Source: Vallitalea guaymasensis (GTDB taxonomy: Bacteria > Bacillota > Clostridia > Lachnospirales > Vallitaleaceae). From it: DNA of 64,000 nt. The notes beneath the pieces were generated by a model. That model did not search any database. It saw only the letters and a list, made by a program, of their open reading frames with translations, and was not told the origin of the DNA. The stretch lies in assembly GCF_018141425.1 (NCBI RefSeq), contig NZ_CP058561.1, positions 2,480,001 to 2,544,000 of the forward strand, written 5' to 3'. The number at the start of each line of letters is the position of its first letter. The first letter of the stretch is position 1. Both the position numbers and the translations under genes were made by a program. This document shows, in pieces, positions 25,139-34,481 of this stretch.

Positions 25139-26338
25139 TTGAAGATAAATAATAAATCTATTGATGGAAATAGAAAGGTTCTCCTTAATTATATTAGAGA
25201 AAATGAACCTGTATCAAGAACTGATGTATGGAATAATACAGCATTATCTAAGCCAACAGTGACTAGGATAGTAGATGAACTGATTAAAAGTGACATTCTA
25301 CTTGAAACAGGTGAAGCTGGAACTGATAATACGACAGTAGGTAGAAAACCCATTCTCTTGAAGGTGAATCCAAAAGCTTTTTACTGTATAGGTTTGGATA
25401 TCACTAGAACCCTCATAAAAGGATCGCTTCTTGATATTAATAGAAATATAATTGCTAGAAAAGAAGAAAGCGTAAGATACATAAAAGAAGAAAAAGAACT
25501 CCTTGATAATGTAAAAACAGTAATAGAAAAATTGATTTCCCAATCTGGACTTGATGAAGATAAAATATTAGGAATTGGAATTGGTGTTCCATGTACTGTT
25601 GATTACAAGACAGGGATACTAATGGATTTCAACATAAATAAAGAACCAAGACAGATTAATCTTAAGGAGTACCTTGAGGAAATTTTCAAGTTGCCTGTTT
25701 ATATTGATAATAACGCTAATATCTCTGTTCTAGGTGAATATTGGTATGGTTATGGCAAAGGATATAGAAACATCATTTACATCATGTGCAATCAAGGTGT
25801 AGGAAGTGGGATCATTGTTGAAGAAAACATACTAAGGGGTAAAAATAGTGTTGCAGGTGAGATAGGGCATCAAAAAATAGAACAAGATGGCAGACTCTGT
25901 ACATGCGGTAAAAAAGGCTGTTTGGAGGCATATTGTGGTACAGAAGCCATAGAAACAGAAGTGGAAGATGAATTGGTTAGAGGTACGAAGAGTATAATAA
26001 CAGATTATATCGGAGAAGATTATGACCAAATTACATTTGAATTAATAAACAAGTGTGCTTCTAATAATGATAAATTATGTAGCAATGTTTTGGATAAGGC
26101 TGAAAAAACACTAGGTCTTGGTGTATCTAATATAATCAATATACTTAATCCTGATATGGTTATTCTTTCAGGCGAGTTTTTTAGATACAGAGACAATATA
26201 ACAGATAGAATTGAATTATATGCAAAAGATCAGCTGTTCAATTTGGTAGGTGAAGATACATTATTTGTACATAGACAAGATGCTGACATAGTAGATGGAG
26301 TTTCAGCTGGTACATTAGTTTATAAAGACATATTTTAA
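25139..26338 (+). CDS. ROK family transcriptional regulator (NagC/XylR type)
   Basis: 399 residues, TTG start eight bases after AAGGAGG. An N-terminal winged helix (about 8-70: VSRTDVWNNTALSKPTVTRIVDELI) is followed by a ROK sugar-kinase-like domain. This has the catalytic-type Asp in YIDNNANISVLGE and the zinc motif LCTCGKKGCLEAYCG. NagC-type ROK repressors bind DNA until an amino-sugar phosphate releases them. It is directly followed by a NagB-like gene and stands between two sugar transport operons, so it probably responds to a hexosamine phosphate. Whether it still has kinase activity is not certain; with a DNA-binding head, repression is more likely. Confidence 0.88.
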   Translation: MKINNKSIDGNRKVLLNYIRENEPVSRTDVWNNTALSKPTVTRIVDELIKSDILLETGEAGTDNTTVGRKPILLKVNPKAFYCIGLDITRTLIKGSLLDINRNIIARKEESVRYIKEEKELLDNVKTVIEKLISQSGLDEDKILGIGIGVPCTVDYKTGILMDFNINKEPRQINLKEYLEEIFKLPVYIDNNANISVLGEYWYGYGKGYRNIIYIMCNQGVGSGIIVEENILRGKNSVAGEIGHQKIEQDGRLCTCGKKGCLEAYCGTEAIETEVEDELVRGTKSIITDYIGEDYDQITFELINKCASNNDKLCSNVLDKAEKTLGLGVSNIINILNPDMVILSGEFFRYRDNITDRIELYAKDQLFNLVGEDTLFVHRQDADIVDGVSAGTLVYKDIF

Positions 26339-26366
26339 AGTAAAAAAATCACAAGGAGGCTTTACA

Positions 26367-27194
26367 ATGAAGGATTATTACACAATTGGAGAAGACAAAT
26401 TAGGGGAAAACAGTAAGATTCCATTGGAGATAATGGATACAGAGGACGATATGTATCATGATATGGCTTGGGCTATGTTTGATGCTATAAAAGAAAATAA
26501 TGAAAAAGGTAAAAATACTGTATTTATATGTCCAGTAGGACCAGTAGGTCAGTATAAAAGGTTTGTTAGGATTGTAAATAAATATCGTCTGAATCTTAAT
26601 AACCTATACATATTCAATATGGATGAATATCTTAATGATGACATGACCATGATTGATATGGACAATCCTCTTAGCTTTAAAGGTTTCATGTACAGAGAAT
26701 TATATGGTAAGATTGATGAAGAGTTGAATGTACCTGAGGACCATAGATTCTTCCCTGAACCAGGAAAAGAAAAGGAAATCTATGAGAAGATTCAGGAGCT
26801 TGGTGGAGTTGATATATGTTTTGGTGGAGTAGGTATCAATGGACATGTTGCTTTTAATGAGCCACCAGAAGAAAGTGAAAATATAATAGATCAGGAATTT
26901 CGTAATATAGGTACTAGAATTCTTAAGATATCAAGGGAAACTAGAACCATTAATGCTGCCGGTGCATTAGGTGGAGCTATACAGTCATTGCCAAAATGGT
27001 GTATAACTATTGGTATGAAAGAGATTCTTAGTGCAAAAAAGATACGTTTGTATATGTTTAGAGATTGGCATAGAGCAGTTGTAAGACGAGCTATCTATGG
27101 TGATGTAACAGCTAAGTTCCCAGTTAGTTTCTTGCAGGAACATGATGATGCCAAGATAACTATTTCTAGATATGTAGCAAGGAAACCATATTAG
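26367..27194 (+). CDS. Glucosamine-6-phosphate deaminase-like protein (NagB family)
   Basis: 275 residues. Key NagB motifs are kept: FNMDEY with the general-base Asp, and GVGINGHVAFNEP with the catalytic His and Glu. The N-terminal phosphate loop, usually (A/P)TGSTP, reads CPVGPVGQYKRF, so the serine/threonine of the loop is missing. The protein is also slightly longer than usual. It may therefore act on a different sugar phosphate than GlcN-6-P. ATG seven bases after AAGGAGG, 28 bases behind the ROK gene, with a terminator after it. A second candidate deaminase/isomerase (SIS type) is at 31932. Confidence 0.78.
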   Translation: MKDYYTIGEDKLGENSKIPLEIMDTEDDMYHDMAWAMFDAIKENNEKGKNTVFICPVGPVGQYKRFVRIVNKYRLNLNNLYIFNMDEYLNDDMTMIDMDNPLSFKGFMYRELYGKIDEELNVPEDHRFFPEPGKEKEIYEKIQELGGVDICFGGVGINGHVAFNEPPEESENIIDQEFRNIGTRILKISRETRTINAAGALGGAIQSLPKWCITIGMKEILSAKKIRLYMFRDWHRAVVRRAIYGDVTAKFPVSFLQEHDDAKITISRYVARKPY

Positions 27195-27208
27195 TAATTG
27201 ATAGATAG

Positions 27209-27279
27209 ACCATATATGATAGAGGGTTATACAAATTCTTATAAAGGATTTATAACTTTAATATTATATATGGTTTTTT
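27209..27279 (+). terminator. Terminator after the NagB-like gene
   Basis: ACCATATAT (27209-27217) pairs with ATATATGGT (27266-27274), with an inner GTTATA/TATAAC stem, followed by five T. Confidence 0.78.
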
Positions 27280-27342
27280 ATATGACTACTAAAATGGCTT
27301 ATTATAAGGATTTATTAAAAAACAATAGAAGATGTTAAAAAA

Positions 27343-27386
27343 ATATATACATTCGTGTGTACAAACTATAAAATTTGTGATATAAT
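27343..27386 (+). promoter_or_regulatory. Promoter and operator of the first LacI-family gene
   Basis: TATAAT at 27381-27386 has its -35 position (27358-27363, TGTACA) inside a palindrome-like site TACATTCGTGTGTA (27348-27361) with a central CG, the hallmark of LacI-family operators. A near-identical site lies at 28540-28553 on the other strand, in front of the next transporter operon. Spacing is 17 bases. The remaining bases of this 300-base gap show nothing else. Confidence 0.68.
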
Positions 27387-27495
27387 CATTTTAACATAAG
27401 CAAAACCTTAGAATTTTATAAAAAATATACAAAAAATACATATGTAAAAATAAAAAATAGGATATATTGATGTATTGGTAAGTGGGGCGATTTAT

Positions 27496-28515
27496 ATGAG
27501 TGGTAAAAGAGTTACGAGAAAAGATGTAGCAGATAGAGCAGGAGTAACACCAACTATTGTTTCTTATGTTACTAATAATAATAGATATGTTAGTAAAGAT
27601 AAAAGAGAAAGAGTTCTACAAGCAATAAAAGAGTTAGGTTATCACCCTAATACCGTTGCATTAGGATTGAAATGCAAAAAAAGCTATCATATAGCATTTA
27701 TTTGTGATGATATAAGTAATGAACACTTTGCTAAGATTGTTATGGATATGGAAGACATAGCCAATGAAAGAGGCTATATAATCTCTTTTTGTAACACTAG
27801 AAGAGACGAACAATATATTAATAAGTTAATCAGCAGACAGTTTGATGGGGCTATAATAAGTACTGATATATTAGAAGGAGAATTAATCAATAAGTTTCCT
27901 GATATTGGTATTCCTACTATTTTGTTTGGAAATAGGATACACGAGAATATTTCAAAAGATATCACATTTGTTAATATAGATATTTATGGTGGAACTCTAA
28001 AAGCGATGGAGCATCTAGTTAAGGAAGGTCATACAAAAATTGCTTTTGTTGATTCAAGTCTGAAAGAGCAGGATACCATAGATTATAATGACCTAAGAGT
28101 AAAAGGTTATGCTGAGATTCATGAGAAGTATAACATGGTGCTTAACAAAGATTATATTATTCAAGGTGCAAATGGTTACAAGGATGTTTTTGAAAAAAGT
28201 TATAAGTTATTTCAATCTAAGGATAGACCTACTGCGATTTTGGTGAATGACGATATGCATGCTTATATTGTAATGAGTGCAGTCAAATCCCTTAATCTGC
28301 AAGTACCAGAAGATGTATCGATTATAGGATATAACGATACGACTATAGCAAAATATATGGTTCCTAGATTAACTACTGTTGAAATTCCAAGAAAAAAAAT
28401 AAGCAGGGCAGCATTGGAATTATTAATTGATAAGATAGAAGGAAAAGTAGTAAAAGACATAGATATAGATACTGATCTAATTATAGGTAATACCACAAAA
28501 TCTATGACACAGTAG
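27496..28515 (+). CDS. LacI family transcriptional regulator
   Basis: 339 residues from the ATG at 27496; a TTG seven codons upstream is possible. The LacI helix-turn-helix is at about 5-50 (TRKDVADRAGVTPTIVSYVTNN, hinge ending HPNTVALGLK). The periplasmic-binding-protein-like sensor domain follows (about 60-335) with AILVNDDMHAY and VSIIGYNDT. It precedes an ABC sugar transporter with SIS isomerase and NagA. Matching operator-like sites before itself (27348) and before that operon (28540) suggest it represses both until an amino sugar or its phosphate is present. Confidence 0.92.
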   Translation: MSGKRVTRKDVADRAGVTPTIVSYVTNNNRYVSKDKRERVLQAIKELGYHPNTVALGLKCKKSYHIAFICDDISNEHFAKIVMDMEDIANERGYIISFCNTRRDEQYINKLISRQFDGAIISTDILEGELINKFPDIGIPTILFGNRIHENISKDITFVNIDIYGGTLKAMEHLVKEGHTKIAFVDSSLKEQDTIDYNDLRVKGYAEIHEKYNMVLNKDYIIQGANGYKDVFEKSYKLFQSKDRPTAILVNDDMHAYIVMSAVKSLNLQVPEDVSIIGYNDTTIAKYMVPRLTTVEIPRKKISRAALELLIDKIEGKVVKDIDIDTDLIIGNTTKSMTQ

Positions 28516-28534
28516 AATTATATATTTTTTTGGG

Positions 28535-28558
28535 GTGTGTACATACGAGTGTATATAT
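28535..28558. promoter_or_regulatory. LacI-type operator before the amino-sugar transporter operon
   Basis: The reverse complement of 28540-28553 is TACACTCGTATGTA, matching the site at 27348-27361 (TACATTCGTGTGTA) at 12 of 14 positions, and the flanking TATA bases also match. It lies 20-43 bases after the lacI stop and about 130 bases before the binding-protein start. I could not place the promoter hexamers with confidence. Confidence 0.65.
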
Positions 28559-28686
28559 TATTTTACATAACAGATTCATTAGAAACAAAATAAATATTTT
28601 TACGCTTTCTTTGAAGTGGTGAGATATATTCAAGTAATATGTCTATCATTATAAATTTTAAAATTATAACTAAAAGGAGTGTTAAT

Positions 28687-30009
28687 ATGTCTAAAAAGTT
28701 TTTTAAAACAATGACTATGGGTATTTTGATTTTTGTTATGGTGTTTTCTTTAGCTGCATGTGGAAATAAAGATAATGATAAAGCTAAAGAGAGTGATAAT
28801 GGGGGAAATGATTCAAGTTCTAATGAACAAGTAACTATTCAATTTGCAACATATGGCCTTTTAGAAAAAGCAACGGAGAAATTTTATACTAAAATGGCAC
28901 AGGATTTTGAAGCAAAAACAGATGTAAAAGTAGAGTTTGTCAGTTATCCTTATGGGGATCTTAAGCAACAAATATTAATCAAAGCTAATTCAGGTGATGC
29001 TCCTGATGTTGTACACGGGGAGTCTTCTGCTTTCAGTTCATATCTTAATTCTGGATTCATTGAGCCTCTTGATGATTTATTAGGAGCAGAATATGTTAAT
29101 GATATCTATGATGGTGTTAGAAAAGCAATGTCAGATGGTGGTAAATTATATGGGGCACCTTGGATATGTAGTACTTTTCTTTTAGTCTACAATAAAGATT
29201 TATTTGAACAAGCAGGGTTAGATCCTAATGCACCACCAAAAACATATGCAGAAATGATAAAATATGCTGAAAAAATATCAGAGCTTAAAGATAAAGATGG
29301 AAATAAGGTATTTGGTCTAGGTTCTTCAACGGCTTCTGTACCTGTCAGTGGTGAAAACGTATTAAGTACAATGTTGACTTTTGGAGGAAACATATATAAC
29401 GATAAAGGTGAAGTGGAAGTTGATACAAAAGGTAATCTGGATGCTCTAAAATTCTATAAAGAAGTACAAGAAAAAGGTCTTAATCCTGAAGCTGCTAAAT
29501 TAAAGGATCTAAGAAACTTAATGGCTATCGGTAGATTAGGAATGTATTTTGACCAAGTATGGGGAACAAGTGGTGTCGTAGGAATCAATCCAGAGATAAA
29601 AGACAGTCTTGCAGTAGCCATGATACCAGCAACAGATGCAACAGATGGAGCAAGTCTACTAGCTGCACATGAATTACATATAATGAAAGACTCAAAACAT
29701 AAAAAAGAGGCTGCTGAATTTGTTAAGTATATCACTTCAAAAGAAGTTCTAGAAGAGTATTATAATACAACATTACCTTTTATAGTTGCTAGAAAATCAG
29801 TTAATGAATCACTTAACCTTAATGATAATTTCATTGATCCAGTCAAGGATAGTATGACACAAGTAATAGCACTTGCAAAACAACATTCTGACATGGAGAA
29901 TGCATTACTTGAAATAACTTCCGCAGCACAAAGGGTTACTATTGGAAATGAAAGCCCTGAAGATGTTGTCAAGAAATTGGATGACAAGTTGAAGCAAGTT
30001 CTAAAATAG
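28687..30009 (+). CDS. Sugar ABC transporter substrate-binding lipoprotein
   Basis: 440 residues from the ATG at 28687 (AAAAGGAG upstream). Signal peptide with lipobox cysteine in SLAACGNK, then a Ser/Asn/Asp-rich linker to about 45. The mature family-1 solute-binding fold has GDAPDVVHGESSAF, YGAPWICSTFLLVYNKDLFEQAGL and MAIGRLGMYFDQVWG. Genes downstream for two permeases, a SIS isomerase and NagA point to an N-acetylated amino sugar or short chitin/glycan oligomer as ligand. This is inference from context. Confidence 0.9.
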   Translation: MSKKFFKTMTMGILIFVMVFSLAACGNKDNDKAKESDNGGNDSSSNEQVTIQFATYGLLEKATEKFYTKMAQDFEAKTDVKVEFVSYPYGDLKQQILIKANSGDAPDVVHGESSAFSSYLNSGFIEPLDDLLGAEYVNDIYDGVRKAMSDGGKLYGAPWICSTFLLVYNKDLFEQAGLDPNAPPKTYAEMIKYAEKISELKDKDGNKVFGLGSSTASVPVSGENVLSTMLTFGGNIYNDKGEVEVDTKGNLDALKFYKEVQEKGLNPEAAKLKDLRNLMAIGRLGMYFDQVWGTSGVVGINPEIKDSLAVAMIPATDATDGASLLAAHELHIMKDSKHKKEAAEFVKYITSKEVLEEYYNTTLPFIVARKSVNESLNLNDNFIDPVKDSMTQVIALAKQHSDMENALLEITSAAQRVTIGNESPEDVVKKLDDKLKQVLK

Positions 30010-30021
30010 GAGAAGTGATGA

Positions 30022-30045
30022 TTATGGGGCTATACAGCCCCATAA
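30022..30045 (+). other. Intra-operon hairpin after the second binding-protein gene
   Basis: Perfect 10-base-pair stem TTATGGGGCT / AGCCCCATAA with a four-base ATAC loop, twelve bases after the stop. No T run follows. Likely an mRNA-stabilising or expression-setting hairpin between the abundant binding protein and the permeases. Confidence 0.75.
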
Positions 30046-30090
30046 ATTAACAGGTTATAAATATTCTAGCAAAGGAAGTGACTAATTGAT

Positions 30091-31026
30091 ATGAAAGCAG
30101 CAAGTGAGGGCAATAAAAAATCTACTCGTAGATTTTTTAAGAAATTGGGTAGGGAAAAACACGATCGTATATTCGCCATTATGTTATTGTTGCCTGCAAT
30201 AATAGTAGTAGGCTTCACAACGTTTTTTCCTATAGCCAAATCAGTCATTATGAGTTTCTTTAATTATAAACTAAAAGCTAATGCAGATTATTATTGGAAT
30301 GATTTTCTTAATTACAAGGAGTTATTCCAAGAAGGAGAAATATTCACTGCCATAGGAACAACTTTCAAATTCATGATAATTACAGTAGCTTTGATATTTG
30401 TTATAGGTTTAATATTATCCAATATACTTAATAAAGACGTTAAAGGTAGAGCAGTTCTGAGAAGTGTTGTGCTTTTACCTTGGATTATACCAACCATTGT
30501 TACAGGTCTATTATGGATGTGGATATTCCAGCCACAATATGGTGTACTTAATTATCTTTTGATGAAACTAAATATAATCTCTGACCCGATTAATTGGGTT
30601 GCTAGTATGAAATACGCTCTCTACAGTGTAGTCACTGCATCAGTATGGAGACAAATACCATTCATCACTATTATGTTATTGGCTGGTATGCAGGGAATAC
30701 CTAGCGATTTATATGAAGCGGCTACTATAGATGGAGCTAATTCCAGACAATGTTTTTTCAAGGTGACTTTACCAATGTTAAGTAATGTAATTAAATCCAC
30801 ACTACTAATTTCTATAATCACCAACTTCAAGCAATTCCCATTGTTCTGGATAATGACAGGGGGAGGACCAGTTAATAAGACAACTACCCTTGCAATAATG
30901 ACATACAAGAATTCCTTTGTAAATCTGAACTTCGGTAAAGGGGCAGCTGTTTCAACTATATGGTTGATAATTTTAATAGTTTTCTCGGCTGTTTATAACA
31001 AAGCCTTCAAAACAGCAAGAGATTAA
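30091..31026 (+). CDS. Sugar ABC transporter permease (UgpA/MalF type)
   Basis: 311 residues with a basic N-terminal 30 residues and six membrane segments. EAA loop about 206-235: SDLYEAATIDGANSRQCFFKVTLPML. Other family segments are LPWIIPTIVTGLLWMWIF and MTGGGPVNKTTTLAIMTY. It works with the next protein to import the sugar. It is co-transcribed with the binding protein, with no ATPase gene in the operon. Confidence 0.92.
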   Translation: MKAASEGNKKSTRRFFKKLGREKHDRIFAIMLLLPAIIVVGFTTFFPIAKSVIMSFFNYKLKANADYYWNDFLNYKELFQEGEIFTAIGTTFKFMIITVALIFVIGLILSNILNKDVKGRAVLRSVVLLPWIIPTIVTGLLWMWIFQPQYGVLNYLLMKLNIISDPINWVASMKYALYSVVTASVWRQIPFITIMLLAGMQGIPSDLYEAATIDGANSRQCFFKVTLPMLSNVIKSTLLISIITNFKQFPLFWIMTGGGPVNKTTTLAIMTYKNSFVNLNFGKGAAVSTIWLIILIVFSAVYNKAFKTARD

Positions 31027-31037
31027 GGAGTGAAAAT

Positions 31038-31865
31038 ATGAATAGTAAGCCGAAAGCGAGATCTTATACAATTTTAGTGATATTATTAGTATTTTTGGTT
31101 GGTCCCATATTATGGATGTTTGTAACTTCATTCAAGGATAATATTGCAATATATAAAATACCACCAGAGTGGATACCTCATAAGCCAACTATAAGTAATT
31201 ATTTAAATATATTTAAAGATAAGTTATTCATGACTTATTATTTTAACAACTTCATAACTGCTGGATTGACAACATTATTTACGATTATTATATCTATTCT
31301 AGCAGGATATTCTTTTTCAAGATTCAAATTCAAAGGAAGTCAGATTCTGATAATGGCATTTTTATCAGTTTCAATATTCCCTGTAGTAGGTATTATCACT
31401 GCTCTTTATTCTACATTCAAGAATGTTGGATTACTTAATACAAGAACTGCGGTAATACTCACATTAACAGCTGCCAATGTACCATTTTGCATGTGGCTGA
31501 TGAAAGGATTTTTTGATGACATTCCTAGAGCATTGGAAGAGGCGGCATATATAGATGGTTGTGGAAGATTATCAACATTATTCAAGGTTATTCTACCATT
31601 ATGCAGCCCAGGAATTCTAGCAATAGGTTTATATACATTTCTTATAGCTTGGGATGATTATCTATATTGTTTAACACTTATTACAGATGACAAAATCCGT
31701 ACTTTATCAAATGGTATATCAATGAGATATCTTGGTGAGCTTTCTTATGACTGGGGCAATGTTATGACTGTTTCTGTTATGGCAAGTATACCATTACTTA
31801 TTTTATTTATATTCCTGCAAAAATATATGATACAAGGATTGACTGCTGGTTCTGTCAAGGGCTAA
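31038..31865 (+). CDS. Sugar ABC transporter permease (UgpE/MalG type)
   Basis: 275 residues, six membrane segments. EAA loop about 168-190: RALEEAAYIDGCGRLSTLFKVILPL. The C-terminus YMIQGLTAGSVKG is the family tail. ATG behind AAGGAG, eleven bases after the preceding stop. Second half of the membrane channel. Confidence 0.92.
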   Translation: MNSKPKARSYTILVILLVFLVGPILWMFVTSFKDNIAIYKIPPEWIPHKPTISNYLNIFKDKLFMTYYFNNFITAGLTTLFTIIISILAGYSFSRFKFKGSQILIMAFLSVSIFPVVGIITALYSTFKNVGLLNTRTAVILTLTAANVPFCMWLMKGFFDDIPRALEEAAYIDGCGRLSTLFKVILPLCSPGILAIGLYTFLIAWDDYLYCLTLITDDKIRTLSNGISMRYLGELSYDWGNVMTVSVMASIPLLILFIFLQKYMIQGLTAGSVKG

Positions 31866-31931
31866 GCCACATGTTAAGTTCAATATATATAGTTATGTAC
31901 ATATAATATTTAATTTTCAAGGAGGAAAAAC

Positions 31932-32990
31932 ATGGAAAAACAATTAGGGCAACACACAATCAAGGAAATATTCCAACAAGGAGAAGCGTTCAGGGGAGTT
32001 GTTGAGACTCTAGATACTATAACAGCAACAATCAAGAAAGCATTTTGTGAAGTTAATCCAGATGAAGTCATTTTTACTGGTTGTGGTACTTCCTTATATT
32101 TAGCACAGACTTCAGCTACTATATTTTCTAAATACAATGATATAACAGCAAAAGCTGTACCTTGTTCAGAGTTATATCTAACACCAGAATTATATGTAAA
32201 AGGTAAAAGAAGCCTTGTTATACCTATTACAAGAAGAAGTGATACAACAGAAGTGAAGATGGCAATAAATAAAGTAAGACTATTAGATAATGTTAAGACT
32301 TTAGCAGTAACTTGTGACGAGAACAGTAAAGAGTATAATGATTATTATATCCTATCACCAAAGGCAAAAGAAAAAAGTATCGTAATGACAAAATCTTTCA
32401 CAAGTATGGTATTCATGAATCAGATCCTTGCTTTGACAGTTGCAGGAAAAGAAGAGTTGGTGAACAAGTTAGTCAGTATGCCAGAAAATTGTAGTAAGGT
32501 TATGGATAATATCAATGACATATGTAAACAAATAATTAAAGAGAATAATGATATCAATCTATACATAACTCTTGGTCAAGGCAGCTTATATGGTATAGCC
32601 AACGAGTCAATGAATAAAATAAAAGAAATGGCTATATCTAATTCAGAAGCTTACTACAGCTTAGAATATAGACATGGACCAATGGCTCTAGTAGATGATA
32701 AAACATTAATAACTCAATATATTACAGAAGAGTGTGAAGAATTAGAAGTTGCATTAATGGAAGAAATGAAAGAGTATGGCGGTAGAATATTTATTATTGG
32801 AGATAAACTAACTAATAAAACCAAGAAATGTGCCGATTACTATATTGAGTTAGATTGTGGATATAATGCTGATCTGATTACACCATTAGTTGCAATATCT
32901 GGACAGCTTCTAGGATATTATTGTGCTATTAGTAAAGGATTAGATCTGGATAGTCCAAGGAATTTATCTCAAGCAATCATATTAAAATAA
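31932..32990 (+). CDS. SIS-domain amino-sugar isomerase/deaminase (GlmS C-terminal or AgaS-like)
   Basis: 352 residues, two SIS domains as in the isomerase half of GlmS and no glutaminase domain. Motifs: IFTGCGTSLYLAQTSA (first SIS), VIPITRRSDTTEV, and near the C-terminus SLEYRHGPMALVDDKT, which holds the conserved Glu-His pair of this family. Such stand-alone proteins deaminate glucosamine-6-phosphate or galactosamine-6-phosphate, or isomerise fructosamine-type substrates. Located between transporter genes and nagA, it should convert the deacetylated sugar phosphate to a ketose phosphate. ATG behind AAGGAGG. Confidence 0.85.
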   Translation: MEKQLGQHTIKEIFQQGEAFRGVVETLDTITATIKKAFCEVNPDEVIFTGCGTSLYLAQTSATIFSKYNDITAKAVPCSELYLTPELYVKGKRSLVIPITRRSDTTEVKMAINKVRLLDNVKTLAVTCDENSKEYNDYYILSPKAKEKSIVMTKSFTSMVFMNQILALTVAGKEELVNKLVSMPENCSKVMDNINDICKQIIKENNDINLYITLGQGSLYGIANESMNKIKEMAISNSEAYYSLEYRHGPMALVDDKTLITQYITEECEELEVALMEEMKEYGGRIFIIGDKLTNKTKKCADYYIELDCGYNADLITPLVAISGQLLGYYCAISKGLDLDSPRNLSQAIILK

Positions 32991-33009
32991 AAAGTGGAGA
33001 CGATTCCAA

Positions 33010-34155
33010 ATGATTATTAAAAATGGAAATGTTTTAGTAAAAGGAAAAATCATAACAAAAAATATATTCATTAAAGATGGTAAAATAAAAGATTTCAATG
33101 TAGAAGGTGTCCATGATAATCAAATAATTGATGCAGAGGAAATGTATGTATTACCAGGATTCATTGATGTTCACACCCATGGAGGAAATGGTATAGACAC
33201 TAACCTTGCTGATGAAAAAGAACTAAAAGAGCTTTCTGGATTTTTTGCTTCAAAAGGAGTCACAGGGTATCTTCCCACACTTCTTACTGATACCCATGAG
33301 AAGACATGTGAAGTAGTTGAAATCATAGGAAATGTCATGGAAGAACAAAGTGGTTCCAAAATATTAGGTATACATCTTGAAGGACCATTTTTATCCCATG
33401 AATTCAAGGGTGCAATGCCTGATGATCTGATTGTTGATTCTTCCATAGAAAAGTTTATGGAGTATGAAAAGAAGTCTAATGATAATATTAAAACAATTAC
33501 TGTAGCAGCAGAAAATCCAGGAGTTCTTGGTTTGATAAGATATGCTGTATCCAAAGAGGTAGTAGTTTCTCTAGGACATACTGGAGCTACCTATGAGGAT
33601 TGTATGATGTGTATAGAAGAAGGAGCTAATCGTATTACACATACATTCAATGGTATGAGACAGTTACATCAGCATTATCCATCAATTCTTGGTGCCTCAT
33701 TGGAAAGTGATGCTTATTGTGAAGCTATAGTTGATGGACTTCATTTGCATCCTGCAATAGTAAGATTGATGATCAAAACAAAAGGTATAGACAAAGTAAT
33801 AGGAATAACAGATAGTGTTATGGCTGCTGGATTGCCAGATGGTAAATACAAATTGGGAGTTAATGATATTATTGTTGTAGATGGAGATGCTAGATTAGTA
33901 CATGGAGATTCGCGGGCAGGCAGTACATTGACAATGAATAAAGCATTAAAAAATCTAATGGAGTTCACTAGATTACCTATAGAAGAATGTATAAAAATGA
34001 TAACAATCAATCCTGCCAAGATGCTTAATATAGATAATGATAAAGGTTCTTTGGATATAGATAAAGATGCTGATATTGTAATTATGGATAAGAATTATGA
34101 TGTCATTTATACTATTGTTGAAGGTAGAGTAGTATACAATAATAGTGGAAAATAA
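33010..34155 (+). CDS. nagA: N-acetylglucosamine-6-phosphate deacetylase
   Basis: 381 residues, amidohydrolase fold. Metal and substrate motifs: PGFIDVHTHGGNG, LEGPFLSHEFKGAM, SLGHTGATYEDC, ITHTFNGMRQLHQ, and the catalytic Asp in GITDSVMAAGLPDG. It removes acetate from GlcNAc-6-phosphate. Last gene of the operon of transporter, SIS isomerase and nagA, with a terminator-like hairpin about 50 bases on. It fits a pathway of import, phosphorylation, deacetylation and isomerisation. The sugar kinase is not evident in the window apart from the ROK-fold regulator. Confidence 0.94.
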   Translation: MIIKNGNVLVKGKIITKNIFIKDGKIKDFNVEGVHDNQIIDAEEMYVLPGFIDVHTHGGNGIDTNLADEKELKELSGFFASKGVTGYLPTLLTDTHEKTCEVVEIIGNVMEEQSGSKILGIHLEGPFLSHEFKGAMPDDLIVDSSIEKFMEYEKKSNDNIKTITVAAENPGVLGLIRYAVSKEVVVSLGHTGATYEDCMMCIEEGANRITHTFNGMRQLHQHYPSILGASLESDAYCEAIVDGLHLHPAIVRLMIKTKGIDKVIGITDSVMAAGLPDGKYKLGVNDIIVVDGDARLVHGDSRAGSTLTMNKALKNLMEFTRLPIEECIKMITINPAKMLNIDNDKGSLDIDKDADIVIMDKNYDVIYTIVEGRVVYNNSGK

Positions 34156-34203
34156 ATAATATAGAGTAATATGAATACAGTTATGATTGTAACTTGTATA
34201 TAA

Positions 34204-34247
34204 ACAGTTTGATTTCTTGCTTTGTGGAAATGAAGCTGTTTTTAATT
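34204..34247 (+). terminator. Terminator of the nagA operon
   Basis: AAACAG ... ATTTC / GAAAT ... CTGTTT with small mismatches, followed by TTTT. It lies about 50 bases after nagA. Confidence 0.6.
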
Positions 34248-34481
34248 GCCCAATTAATTTTTTATAATATTTATATTAAAATCTATTATTTTATTTATTT
34301 GTTTTATTTGGTACAATTCAAATATAAAACCTGACACTCTAGGAGAATCAAGAATCTGCTCCATAAAGATTCCATAGATGTAGATAAGCGAAAATAACAT
34401 CAGAGCCTTGGAACAACTTAATGAACAGATGTTAGATAGAATGGATTAATTGGAGTGTCTATTTGAATAAGGAGGAAACCT
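34248..34481. other. Spacer before manA
   Basis: AT-rich, then an inverted repeat GACACTC (34333-34339) / GAGTGTC (34452-34458). Between the two arms an in-frame stretch without start codon reads ISENNIRALEQLNEQMLDRMD and stops at 34447-34449. This may be a remnant of a longer gene. No intact gene. Confidence 0.35.

Noticed and set aside
34385-34449. Small gene before manA
   Set aside because: A 21-residue in-frame stretch has no start codon or ribosome site and stop codons directly upstream; at most a gene remnant.
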